17,911 nt of DNA. It comes from an uncultured Pseudomonas sp. GTDB taxonomy: Bacteria; Pseudomonadota; Gammaproteobacteria; Pseudomonadales; Pseudomonadaceae. Below the pieces are notes generated by a model. It ran no database searches, was not told the DNA's origin, and saw only the letters and a program-made list of their open reading frames with translations. This document shows, in pieces, positions 7,259-13,907 of the stretch. The first letter of the stretch is position 1. Every line of letters begins with the position of its first letter. The stretch is from positions 1 to 17,911 of the forward strand of contig NZ_CAMPHN010000088.1 of the NCBI RefSeq assembly GCF_946885885.1, given 5' to 3'. The position numbers were made by a program, and so were the translations under genes.

Positions 7259-7663
7259 GTGAAAGTTATTGTACCGCTATCCATGTTGCTTACTTTAACT
7301 GCGTGCCAAACAACACCCGAGCAACAAGAGTCTTCGTACACGCCTACCTATGAAAGATACATGTCCGACTTAGATAATGAAAAATATTCTAATGCAGAGC
7401 CTGAAATAGAGGCTTCGAGAATTCAGTTCTGCCAATCACCTACAATTCAAAACTGTCTGTCGGCCACCTCAGATGAGTGTATAAAAATACATAGAAAGGA
7501 AACTTATATTTGCAATGAAAAATTTAACGCCACATACGGAGAGGTCACAGAAAAACACAAAGCATTTGCAAATAGCTATGTAAATGGCTGTACATTAGGC
7601 GGTATGGTCAAATATGGAAAGAAAGGACCACAAAGCACCATGCAATGCCTGAAAAACAATTAA
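7259..7663 (+). CDS. Cassette 2: cysteine-rich lipoprotein
   Basis: A 134-aa protein of unknown function. From the GTG at 7259 it has a short lipoprotein signal peptide (VKVIVPLSMLLTLTAC) with lipobox L-T-A-C, so it should be acylated and anchored to the inner or outer membrane facing the periplasm. AAGAAGG lies 8 bases before this GTG. The mature part holds six further cysteines (FC, NC, EC, IC, GC, QC), enough for three disulfides. The frame is open back to an ATG at 7211 inside the attC1 R' box, which would add 16 residues ahead of the signal; I prefer 7259. AT-rich coding contrasts with the flanks. No family is recognised. Confidence 0.75.
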   Translation: MKVIVPLSMLLTLTACQTTPEQQESSYTPTYERYMSDLDNEKYSNAEPEIEASRIQFCQSPTIQNCLSATSDECIKIHRKETYICNEKFNATYGEVTEKHKAFANSYVNGCTLGGMVKYGKKGPQSTMQCLKNN

Positions 7664-7739
7664 ACATAACAAAACGCTCAAATCGCTCACTTCGTTCGCT
7701 GGGACGGGCTAAAGCCCGCCCCTTAGCTAATCGTTAAAC
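7664..7739 (+). repeat. attC2, Pseudomonas type, 76 bp
   Basis: R'' ACATAAC at 7664-7670 directly follows the stop of the lipoprotein gene; R' GTTAAAC is at 7733-7739. The core is nearly the same as attC1. R'' is the exact complement of the 5' end of cassette 2 (G|TTATGT). Confidence 0.92.
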
Positions 7740-7755
7740 CTATTAGGAGAATTCA

Positions 7756-8535
7756 GTGGACTTAATCAAAGAAATTGTTGAATCACCGGCAGTGTTAAAG
7801 GAAATCTATGGAGATTTAGCAAAGCCCGGTGTACAGCAAGTTGGAAAAGCATTAAGCACCGTGATTGGGTTGGGAAATACGATGCTTTGGCCCGTTACCT
7901 TACTCAACGAGAAAGCTAAAATTTCCTTAGAACAAAATCTCAACAGGTACCGTAAAAAACTAGAAGAAGTGCCAGAAGAAGAAGTTTGTGAGGTCGCACC
8001 AGAGGTCGGTGTCCCAATTGCAGAAAAGCTGTCATATGTGACAAACGAAGAACTTAGTGAAATGTATACGGAGCTGTTGGCCAACGCATCTCAAAAATCT
8101 AAAGCTAATGTTGCTCACCCAAGCTTTGTAAACGCTATCAATAATATGTCGCCAGATGAAGCTGTGTTGCTGAAATCTATAAAAGGAATGCCGGGGATAC
8201 CTTTTATAGAAGTAAGACTTAGTAAAAAGGGCAAGAACGAGTGGAAAATTTTAGATTCAATGAGGCCGGGAGTTTCATGCTTGGCTGATTTACAGTATCC
8301 GCGAAATATTCATGCCTATATAAGTAATCTTGAAGGGTTGGGTTTCTTCCAGGCAAGGCAGGACGTTTTCATGGTGGGCAATAATATTTATGAGCCTCTT
8401 GAAAATCACGCGAAAGAGACGTTTGCACAGATAGAAAGTCAGCAGCAGGATCACGAGCTTAAGTTTCAACGCGGAAAAATAGAAATAACACCATTTGCTA
8501 GACTGTTCATCAAAGCGTGTTTTCCAAGTAAATAG
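7756..8535 (+). CDS. Cassette 3: Abi-alpha / DUF4393 protein
   Basis: A 259-aa protein that fits the DUF4393 (Abi-alpha) family. It has an N-terminal helical segment with GKALSTVIGLGNTMLWPVTL (about residues 27-46). A charged linker rich in PEEEV leads to the family-like block LSYVTNEELSEMYTELLANA, with HPSFVNAINNMSPDEAVLLK at about 122-141, and a C-terminal region of about 110 residues follows. Members are linked to abortive infection and phage resistance, but the mechanism is not established. The GTG at 7756 has AGGAG 6 bases before it. Its stop codon overlaps the attC3 R'' box, normal for a cassette gene. Phage defence is inferred from family and setting. Confidence 0.7.
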   Translation: MDLIKEIVESPAVLKEIYGDLAKPGVQQVGKALSTVIGLGNTMLWPVTLLNEKAKISLEQNLNRYRKKLEEVPEEEVCEVAPEVGVPIAEKLSYVTNEELSEMYTELLANASQKSKANVAHPSFVNAINNMSPDEAVLLKSIKGMPGIPFIEVRLSKKGKNEWKILDSMRPGVSCLADLQYPRNIHAYISNLEGLGFFQARQDVFMVGNNIYEPLENHAKETFAQIESQQQDHELKFQRGKIEITPFARLFIKACFPSK

Positions 8536-8652
8536 GCTTAACAAAACCATCAAGAGGGACGCCCAACACTCCGCTGCTTTTGTGTTGTCGCTGCGCTCCT
8601 TTATAACAAAAAAGCAACTCCGCGTTGGCCGCCCCTTATGGCGGCGTTATGA
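8536..8652 (+). repeat. attC3, non-Pseudomonas type, 117 bp
   Basis: R'' GCTTAAC at 8536-8542 and R' GTTATGA at 8646-8652. The stem begins AGGGACGCCCAACACTCCGC and closes with GCGTTGGCCGCCCCTTATGG, unlike the 75-77 bp sites around it. R'' differs by one base from the complement of the 5' end of cassette 3. This cassette therefore came from a different integron lineage. Confidence 0.85.
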
Positions 8653-8691
8653 ACCACATGGATGATCTGCTGTGCTCAACAGGATTTTAAA
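8650..8691 (+). CDS. Possible leader peptide of cassette 4
   Basis: The R' box GTTATGA supplies an ATG at 8650 that opens a 13-codon frame, MNHMDDLLCSTGF. It overlaps the proposed GTG start of the cassette 4 gene (8672) in another frame. Translation of this peptide could bring ribosomes to a gene that otherwise lacks a good ribosome binding site. This is inference from position. Confidence 0.3.
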
Positions 8692-9184
8692 ACGAGAGAA
8701 ACCAAATGTGTACCTTGGTAAAATTACTGTCGTACCGCGCAGTCATCTGAGAAGAAATCTTGAGAATAATCTATACACAGGTGAAAGCCTTGAAGAGTCG
8801 CTGAGTTCTCATTTAAATATGATATTTGACATACCCCTAGTCAGTGAATGCATCAATGCAAATAAAACGGATTTAGCAATAGACGTTATCATCGAGAATT
8901 TTCAAGCTGGCAATTACCTCGAAATGCATGCTGGCGACTTTAGCTTTCCTATCATCTGGCGGCCAAAGATAAAGATCGGCTCAAGGCTTTATAATATAAA
9001 CACCGGAAAAACAAAAAACGCTGTATTGGTTACTATCAAACTACCTTGGAAAGAATATTTCTCACGGCTTTTCACATGGAAAGCTATTTTTGGATTCCGA
9101 CCAATGTTTGACGCGAATGACATGAAAATTCTTTTATCTCGGGCCTGTTTACAACTATTACAAAAAACAATCCGTGCGGTGTGA
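8672..9184 (+). CDS. Cassette 4: hypothetical protein, 170 aa
   Basis: An unknown protein with no signal peptide or clear membrane helix. It is mixed alpha/beta with a basic, hydrophobic C-terminal part (LPWKEYFSRLFTWKAIFGF, about residues 124-142). The start is uncertain: GTG at 8672 gives the longest frame, has only a weak upstream site and overlaps the possible leader peptide. A GTG further in (near 8708) is the alternative. The stop lies 2 bases before attC4 R''. AT-rich codon use marks it as foreign to the host chromosome. No family is recognised. Confidence 0.65.
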   Translation: MLNRILKREKPNVYLGKITVVPRSHLRRNLENNLYTGESLEESLSSHLNMIFDIPLVSECINANKTDLAIDVIIENFQAGNYLEMHAGDFSFPIIWRPKIKIGSRLYNINTGKTKNAVLVTIKLPWKEYFSRLFTWKAIFGFRPMFDANDMKILLSRACLQLLQKTIRAV

Positions 9185-9185
9185 T

Positions 9186-9260
9186 TCATAACAACTGGTT
9201 CAAGTCGTTCGCTTCGCTCACTGGGACCGGCTAAAGCCGGCCCTTATCCAAACGTTATGC
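9186..9260 (+). repeat. attC4, Pseudomonas type, 75 bp
   Basis: R'' TCATAAC at 9186-9192 and R' GTTATGC at 9254-9260, with the PAR core TTCGCTTCGCTCACTGGGAC. R'' is the exact complement of the 5' end of cassette 4 (G|TTATGA). Confidence 0.92.
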
Positions 9261-9298
9261 AAAAGCCATTCAAAACATCGCTTGAGGCTCTTCAATGA
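9257..9298 (+). CDS. Leader peptide of cassette 5 starting in attC4
   Basis: The ATG inside the R' box GTTATGC opens a 13-codon frame, MQKPFKTSLEALQ. Its TGA stop (9296-9298) overlaps the ATG of the cassette 5 gene (9295-9297) as ATGA, the classic arrangement for termination-reinitiation. The ribosome binding site of the gene (TTGAGG) lies inside this frame. Confidence 0.45.
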   Translation: MQKPFKTSLEALQ

Positions 9299-9822
9299 AA
9301 GCATTTATCTATCTCTCTGATCATGCGCTCCCCATAATCATATTAGGAATAGTTCTTATGCTTGTCGGCACAAGCATACCTACGAATATCCGTACACATT
9401 GGGCGGCAATTTATAGGTCGATAGCTAGGCTAATTTTTTCACTTGGAATTGCACTAGCACTAACATTTAAAACACCACTAATTTTATTAATTGGAGTCCT
9501 TGGTAACTTCCAAGACCTAAAAATCGCCGTGTCCCTTCCGATATTAATATCGATCGCATGGTCTTCCATGCCACTATTAAAAAGCACTGAAGTAGATAAG
9601 CCTATATACAGCCAGACAGATAACCCACCGCTTGAGGCAAATGAGATCGAAGCACAACAATATATTAAAATTCTAGAAAATAATGGATTTGTGGTTAAGC
9701 GTACCGGAGCAGCACGATGGCATGCGGTCAAATCAGACGAAACAATTCAAGTTAATTTTTACTCCCTTCAAGACCTAGCTAATTACGCAAAAATAGTACC
9801 TTACATAACAGGCGCTAAATAA
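9295..9822 (+). CDS. Cassette 5: small membrane protein with C-terminal soluble domain
   Basis: A 175-aa protein. About three or four hydrophobic segments fill residues 8-95 (ALPIIILGIVLMLVG, then LIFSLGIALALTF and PLILLIGVLG, then SLPILISIAWSSM). A soluble part of about 60 residues follows, beginning near EAQQYIKILENNGFVVKR and containing WHAVKSDETIQVNFYSLQDL. The GAGG site is about 8 bases before the ATG. The domain order, membrane anchor then small alpha/beta domain, is seen in many sensor or defence effectors, but I recognise no family and assign no function. Confidence 0.7.
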   Translation: MKAFIYLSDHALPIIILGIVLMLVGTSIPTNIRTHWAAIYRSIARLIFSLGIALALTFKTPLILLIGVLGNFQDLKIAVSLPILISIAWSSMPLLKSTEVDKPIYSQTDNPPLEANEIEAQQYIKILENNGFVVKRTGAARWHAVKSDETIQVNFYSLQDLANYAKIVPYITGAK

Positions 9823-9847
9823 CCATAGTTTGCTCGCTGAAATCAAT

Positions 9848-9924
9848 GCATAACAAGTGGTTCAAATCGTTCGCTGCGCTCACTGGGACGGGCTAAAGTC
9901 CGCCCCTTTGCTTAATCGTTACGT
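9848..9924 (+). repeat. attC5, Pseudomonas type, 77 bp
   Basis: R'' GCATAAC at 9848-9854 and R' GTTACGT at 9918-9924, with the PAR core TTCGCTGCGCTCACTGGGAC. R'' is the exact complement of the 5' end of cassette 5 (G|TTATGC). Confidence 0.92.
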
Positions 9925-9961
9925 GTGCACAAAAAACAATCACATATAAAGGAATATTAAA

Positions 9962-10478
9962 ATGGCAAAGCTACGAGAAAATGAGTTCACATTAAGCATG
10001 GCGGGAATTAAAAATTTCAGCTTTCAACTTGATGAACATAAAATAACTGATGGTCAGCCTTGGGAGGGTGTGTCAACCGATGAAACATCTGATTCAGGAA
10101 TCATAATTGTAAAAGCGGGTCGAAAAGGGTCAGAAAAAACAGCTGTGGTTCAAAGATAAAGCTGAGCAAGGCGGGGTTATTGGCTGTAGTTCAAGTAGTA
10201 AATATCCAAAGCAGCTTAATTTTGCTTTTACAGGGACGTTGAGCTTTACTCATGCGAATAAGAACATGAAATGTGAGAATGTACTAATCGGGCAGGGGCA
10301 CAGCACTAGAAATACATGGTGGCTGGGAGGGCCTGATATGACCGGAATGGACACCCCTTTTGGAGGGATTATTATATCTCCTGTTAAAGGTTATATTTCA
10401 TCGGCTTTAGGCAGGATAGTTTTTGCTTCCTATGTTGGGCAAATTTCATCTATGGAGATGGGAGTCCTTTCATTATAA
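9962..10478 (+). pseudogene. Cassette 6 gene, frameshifted at an A-run
   Basis: The gene opens well (AAGGA 8 bases before the ATG at 9962; MAKLRENEFTLSMAGIKNFS) but stops at 10159. In the +1 frame, coding continues without a stop from before 10134 to 10478: KQLWFKDKAEQGGVIGCSSS and on to MEMGVLSL, ending right at attC6. Removing one A from the six at 10134-10139 joins the frames into one protein of about 171 aa. The A AAA AAC heptamer there is not in the phase needed for -1 slippage. A real indel or a sequencing error is more likely than programmed frameshifting. Function unknown. Confidence 0.65.
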
Positions 10479-10547
10479 ACATAACCAGGTGCATCAGCGG
10501 AGGCGCAAATGTTGCGCATTCCGCCTCCGCTGTGCTTGGCGTTAGAT
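10479..10547 (+). repeat. attC6, non-Pseudomonas type, 69 bp
   Basis: R'' ACATAAC at 10479-10485 and R' GTTAGAT at 10541-10547. The stem pairs AGCGGAGGCG with CGCCTCCGCT. It lacks the PAR core, so the cassette is from another lineage. R'' differs by one base from the complement of the 5' end of cassette 6 (G|TTACGT). Confidence 0.82.
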
Positions 10548-10655
10548 ACATGCTTGCTTATCGGTTCTATAACGTGTTTTAGCGCAGGCACGTTACTGTG
10601 TAAGTTCTACCACTGCGCATAATCAATTGCTGTCTATTAACAAAAGGAAGAAATC

Positions 10656-11117
10656 ATGTCTTCAGATTCAAGTCTCATTAGATCTCTAGCTTTTAGTGCA
10701 ACTCAAGACTCGCAGTCAAAACCAAATATGTCTTTTGTCTGGAATGTATCCCTCCAAACAGCTGGTGACAATAAGGGCTCACTCAAAGTTCAGGTGAGTT
10801 TTGGGGTGGATGATGGTGTCTCTGATTCCTCAGTTAAGAGCGATAGTGCTACGGTATACATCAGAAATAACAGCGCGACTCCAGTGGCAATAAAAGCCTC
10901 CACCAGTAAAGGCGATGTAAGCATTAATGGTTATGTCCAAGCAATATGGGGAGCTTATGACTCTTGGATCGTGCTCTTTACGAGTGGTTACGAGAGTTCA
11001 AGTGCTAGTGGTTCTATGCAAAGAAGCGGTTTTGTAAACGTATATCAGTGCCTCGCCAGCGGTATCAGTACCGATGTCAATGGCATAATAGTAGGTGTAA
11101 GTATTCCCTCGGAATAG
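10656..11117 (+). CDS. Cassette 7: hypothetical protein, 153 aa
   Basis: A serine-rich, probably beta-rich soluble protein (MSSDSSLIRSLAFSATQDSQ; then SFVWNVSLQTAG, VQVSFGVDDGVSD, ATVYIRNNSATPVAIKAS). The W and Y pattern in IWGAYDSWIVLFTSGYE resembles secreted beta-sandwich proteins, but no signal peptide is seen. The ATG has AAGGAAG about 6 bases upstream. A leader of about 110 bp separates it from attC6. No family is recognised. Confidence 0.65.
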   Translation: MSSDSSLIRSLAFSATQDSQSKPNMSFVWNVSLQTAGDNKGSLKVQVSFGVDDGVSDSSVKSDSATVYIRNNSATPVAIKASTSKGDVSINGYVQAIWGAYDSWIVLFTSGYESSSASGSMQRSGFVNVYQCLASGISTDVNGIIVGVSIPSE

Positions 11118-11458
11118 CAACGCGGTCAGCTTTAGTAAAAAAGAGAGTGGGAGGCTTACAAGTGGAGAAGCACAGAGTCTCTCATTATGAAATTCAGCCT
11201 GATATGGTGCTCAACCGGAGCGTGGTTTTAATGAGGTTTTGTTTTTTCAGCTAGCCGAGCGCTCGGTTAGCTCTATGTTATGCACCGGAGGTAAAAGACA
11301 TCCTTAAAGGGTATATTGAATATGTTTTCGATATTCCGGTATTGAAGTAATAGGGAGCAGGCCACGATTTTTGCACCAAAGAACCGTAGTCTACCCTTGC
11401 GTGTTTACCGAAAATTAACCAGTGTTCGGTCCCAGCATAAGCCACGCCGCCACAGCAT
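11118..11458. other. Decayed right end of the cassette array
   Basis: No intact gene is seen. A possible degenerate attC lies at 11209-11283: an R''-like GCTCAAC, an inner stem pairing AACCGGAGC with GCTCGGTT, and a final GTTATGC. Its R'' does not match the expected complement of the cassette 7 5' end (ATCTAAC), so the site is damaged or not the original. The near-perfect palindrome CTAGCCGAGCGCTCGGTTAG is at 11251-11270. Directly after GTTATGC an open tail of 23 codons ends at 11350 (EVKDILKGYIEYVFDIPVLK), which looks like the C-terminus of a truncated cassette gene. Confidence 0.4.
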
Positions 11459-12463
11459 TTACATGCTATAGAACGCCGGGCTGATATTGGTTTTCAGGGC
11501 GTCCATATTGGTCTCCACGTAGTTGAGGAATTCCGACGCGTTATAGATCACTGAGATAATTTCGCGCTTGCTTTCCAGGTGTTTAACCAGCTCTTGCTGA
11601 TCCTCGATTTGACCCAGTAGTTTTTTAATATCCCGGATCAACAGCTGCTTATAGTCCTCGAAATTCATTTGCTCGGCTTTGGTGATTTCCCCTTTGCGCT
11701 CTGTGATTTGCGTGCCGAACATTTTTTTCATTTCCTCCGAGGTCAGTAGCGCCTGGAAGTTTTCGAAATCTTTTCTGAGTTCGATCAGTCGAGCGGCTTT
11801 GTATTTGTCGAACGCCGTTTCGTTCACGTCAGACTCTATCGCTAATATTTTTTGCTTGGCTTGGAGGATCTGCTCCTTCGAGTGCAGCAGCGTTGCTTTC
11901 TCCTGCTTGTCGAGAATACATTTCAGTTGCACGCTGGCGGCACAGGTAGGCGGCTGTACGTCGATATTGGGAAAGGGATTGCTGACAAAGCCGACCTTGG
12001 CATCTATGGCTAGCGCTGCTAGATCTCTGAAATATTTCACTACGTGATAAAGGTTTAAGGCATTGGGGCGAAAGTGCCCGCTGTGGGCGTGAATCAGTTT
12101 GACTTTGCCCTTGGATATCAGAATCTCGCCAGCGCCCTTGGCGAATTTCCCGACAAAAGATGAGTGGGCAACTTTGTCAGTTTTATTGAAGTGGTTGAAT
12201 ATATAAACTTTATTGTCGGGCGATATGACAAAGGCGGCCATGCCACTTTTGTCATGAGAGCTGAACATTACCGTCGATCGTAACGGTACTCCATCCCCGT
12301 TACGCAGGTGCCCATCGAGCACTCGGTAGGCATAGCGCTGCAGCTCTTCATCGGTAAACCGTCTGGTTCCCTGGGACGCATCTAATTTCAGGTTGCCTTG
12401 GGTAATGGCTAAGAGCTTGCCTTCTTCGAACTGCCCCTTGAGAAACTTCCAATGGTTTGGCAC
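11459..12463 (-). CDS. IQM-like (SGHF) domain protein with coiled-coil C-terminus
   Basis: A 334-aa protein. Residues 74-145 match the pattern of the plant IQM 'calmodulin-binding' family and its bacterial relatives: FVISPDNKVYIFNH, then HSSF at 100-103, AGEILISKGKVKLIHAHSGH (111-130) with FRPNALNLYHVV after it. Residues about 185-315 are a long charged helical region likely to form coiled coils. No signal peptide is seen. The frame is open upstream to 12832, but AAGGAG lies 6 bases before the GTG at 12463 and the upstream part would overlap the AraC gene, so I start there. It lies just beyond the cassette array in the opposite direction. Function is unknown; an effector role is speculation. 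Confidence 0.6.
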   Translation of the reverse strand: MPNHWKFLKGQFEEGKLLAITQGNLKLDASQGTRRFTDEELQRYAYRVLDGHLRNGDGVPLRSTVMFSSHDKSGMAAFVISPDNKVYIFNHFNKTDKVAHSSFVGKFAKGAGEILISKGKVKLIHAHSGHFRPNALNLYHVVKYFRDLAALAIDAKVGFVSNPFPNIDVQPPTCAASVQLKCILDKQEKATLLHSKEQILQAKQKILAIESDVNETAFDKYKAARLIELRKDFENFQALLTSEEMKKMFGTQITERKGEITKAEQMNFEDYKQLLIRDIKKLLGQIEDQQELVKHLESKREIISVIYNASEFLNYVETNMDALKTNISPAFYSM

Positions 12464-12782
12464 CGAATTCTCCTTGCTATGGCCTGAATGTCCTTTGCCC
12501 CGAAAGCGTAGTCTGGCGTTGGGCAATATCAAAAGGCGGTCCAGCCGAGAGGCATCGTCGCAGCCATGTTGGGAGTGGAGGCGTGTTCCGCGGTAAGCCC
12601 GCTTCGAGCGGTCATTGTTTCCGTGCGCGAGACCCAGCGGCGACTTCTGCCTGGGTACTGAGCTGAAAACCCGCGCTACGCCACCTGCACAAATATTCCA
12701 GAAATCCCACCGCCCCTGGCCGAAAATACCGCTCTTATCGCATAACCTTTCCGAACATCGTCGAGAGCTTTCTGGAGTCGCC
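12464..12782. other. Divergent intergenic region, nothing assigned
   Basis: About 320 bp between the leftward IQM-like gene and the rightward AraC gene. It is open in several frames, but none has a ribosome binding site or recognisable protein. It should hold the promoters of both genes; I could not place them. CTGGAG at 12771-12776 is the ribosome binding site of the AraC gene. Confidence 0.5.
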
Positions 12783-13622
12783 ATGGGCACGCACAACTGG
12801 GTCGATCTGGGGAAGGATGCCGAAACCGGCATCGAGACGATCCGTGCGCATTTCGAAGGCCACGCTTACGACCCGCATTTTCACGAAACCTATCTGATCG
12901 GCTTTACCGAGCAGGGCGTGCAGCAATTTCATTGCCGTAAGCAATTGCACAGCAGTACGCCAGGGCAGGTGTTTCTGCTGGAGCCGGGCGAGATTCATGA
13001 TGGGCATGCGCCGGCCCAGGGTGGCTTTACCTATTCGATGCTGTATCTGGAGCCGCAGTGGATCGAGGGCGAACTCCGGGGGTTGTTCGAGGATGCGCCG
13101 AACGATTGCCAGCCGACCTTCGCCAAGATTCTGGGCGAGGAGCCGGCGCTGTTGGCGGTTATCGCCAATGCGATTCGCGCGTTGCAGGGCCGCGAGTTGC
13201 GCATCGTGCGGCAGGCTGCGCTGGATGCCTTGCTCGGCGAGTTGTCGCGGCATCTGGCTTGGCAGCCGAAGCATCGGGCCGACCCGCGTTTGCCGCTGGT
13301 GGCGTTGCGTGCGCGGGATTATCTGCATGCGCATCTGGATCAGGACCTGGGGCTGGATGACTTGGCGCGGGCATGCGGGGTGGATCGCTTTCGTTTGTCT
13401 CGGGCGTTCAAGGAGGCGTTCGGCCTGGCGCCGCATGCGTATCTGATCCAGCTGCGGCTGATCGAGGCGCGTCGCTTGCTGGCGGCCGGGCACGCGCCGG
13501 CGCTGGTTGCGATGACCCTTGGTTTCGCCGATCAAAGCCATCTGGGCCGCTGGTTCCGCCGTGCTTACGGGTTGACGCCTGCGCATTACCGCAGGCGCTG
13601 CTCGAATCTTCCAGACGCCTGA
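12783..13622 (+). CDS. AraC-family transcriptional regulator
   Basis: A 279-aa regulator. The N-terminal cupin-like sensing domain has the histidine pattern DPHFHETYLIGF (residues 30-41) and LLEPGEIHDGHAP (65-77). The C-terminal AraC/XylS DNA-binding domain holds two helix-turn-helix units: LDDLARACGVDRFRLSRAFK and, further on, ALVAMTLGFADQSHLGRWFR with the closing GLTPAHYRR. The start at 12783 has GGAG 6-7 bases upstream; the longer frame to 12615 is not supported. The LysE exporter 285 bp downstream is the likely target, a pairing common in pseudomonads. Confidence 0.9.
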   Translation: MGTHNWVDLGKDAETGIETIRAHFEGHAYDPHFHETYLIGFTEQGVQQFHCRKQLHSSTPGQVFLLEPGEIHDGHAPAQGGFTYSMLYLEPQWIEGELRGLFEDAPNDCQPTFAKILGEEPALLAVIANAIRALQGRELRIVRQAALDALLGELSRHLAWQPKHRADPRLPLVALRARDYLHAHLDQDLGLDDLARACGVDRFRLSRAFKEAFGLAPHAYLIQLRLIEARRLLAAGHAPALVAMTLGFADQSHLGRWFRRAYGLTPAHYRRRCSNLPDA

Positions 13623-13659
13623 ACGGGCCGGGGCAACAATCGATTCACTGAAATCGGAT

Positions 13660-13822
13660 GGCTATGCCCCCGTTAGGTGTTGCATGTGAGGTTGCGCGTT
13701 TGGGGGAGCGGAGGGGACGCCAAGTCTTTATTCGCTAAATCTTCGAAACGCCGATAACTTTTCGCGGCTAAAGCCCCTCCCACAAGACTGTGGCGGGCTC
13801 AACATTTGATGGGTACATAGCC
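13660..13822. mobile_element. MITE-like element, copy 2
   Basis: 163 bp with ends of the same family as the element at 5196: left GGCTATGCCCCCGTTAGGTG, right end reverse complement GGCTATGTACCCATCAAATG. The interior differs and contains the common Pseudomonas REP-like motif CGCGGCTAAAGCCCCTCCCA (near 13764-13783). No target duplication is clear. It separates the AraC gene from the LysE gene. Confidence 0.55.
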
Positions 13823-13907
13823 CCTTGAATGGAGCCCTGTTTATGCTTGATACCACCAATCACGCCTCTCGCCGGCATCCGCCAGCGCACCATCGGGGCA
13901 GGCAGCG

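Larger units (their letters stand above)
6936..10541 (+). mobile_element. Integron gene-cassette array (six resolved cassettes)
   Basis: Cassettes run 6936-7208 (1), 7209-7733 (2), 7734-8646 (3), 8647-9254 (4), 9255-9918 (5) and 9919-10541 (6); a seventh begins at 10542. Every boundary is a G|TT cut in a GTTRRRY-like R' box. The R'' box of each attC is the exact (cassettes 1, 2, 4, 5) or one-mismatch (3, 6) complement of the 5' end of its own cassette, as excision of a circular cassette requires. The array is clearly AT-richer than the flanks. No integrase gene is in the window, so it is an In-less array (CALIN) unless intI lies elsewhere. Confidence 0.9.

Noticed and set aside
7139..9924. 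CRISPR array, suggested by the recurrent 75-77 bp units
   Set aside because: The units are 0.5-1.5 kb apart with genes between, and carry R''/R' boxes and a folded stem: they are attC sites.
10131..10142. Programmed -1 frameshift at A AAA AAC in cassette 6
   Set aside because: The heptamer is not in the phase required by the upstream frame, and the downstream frame needs a +1 change, so ordinary -1 slippage would not join them.
12464..12832. N-terminal extension of the IQM-like protein to 12832
   Set aside because: It overlaps the AraC start, has low-complexity non-family residues, and a strong ribosome binding site marks the GTG at 12463.
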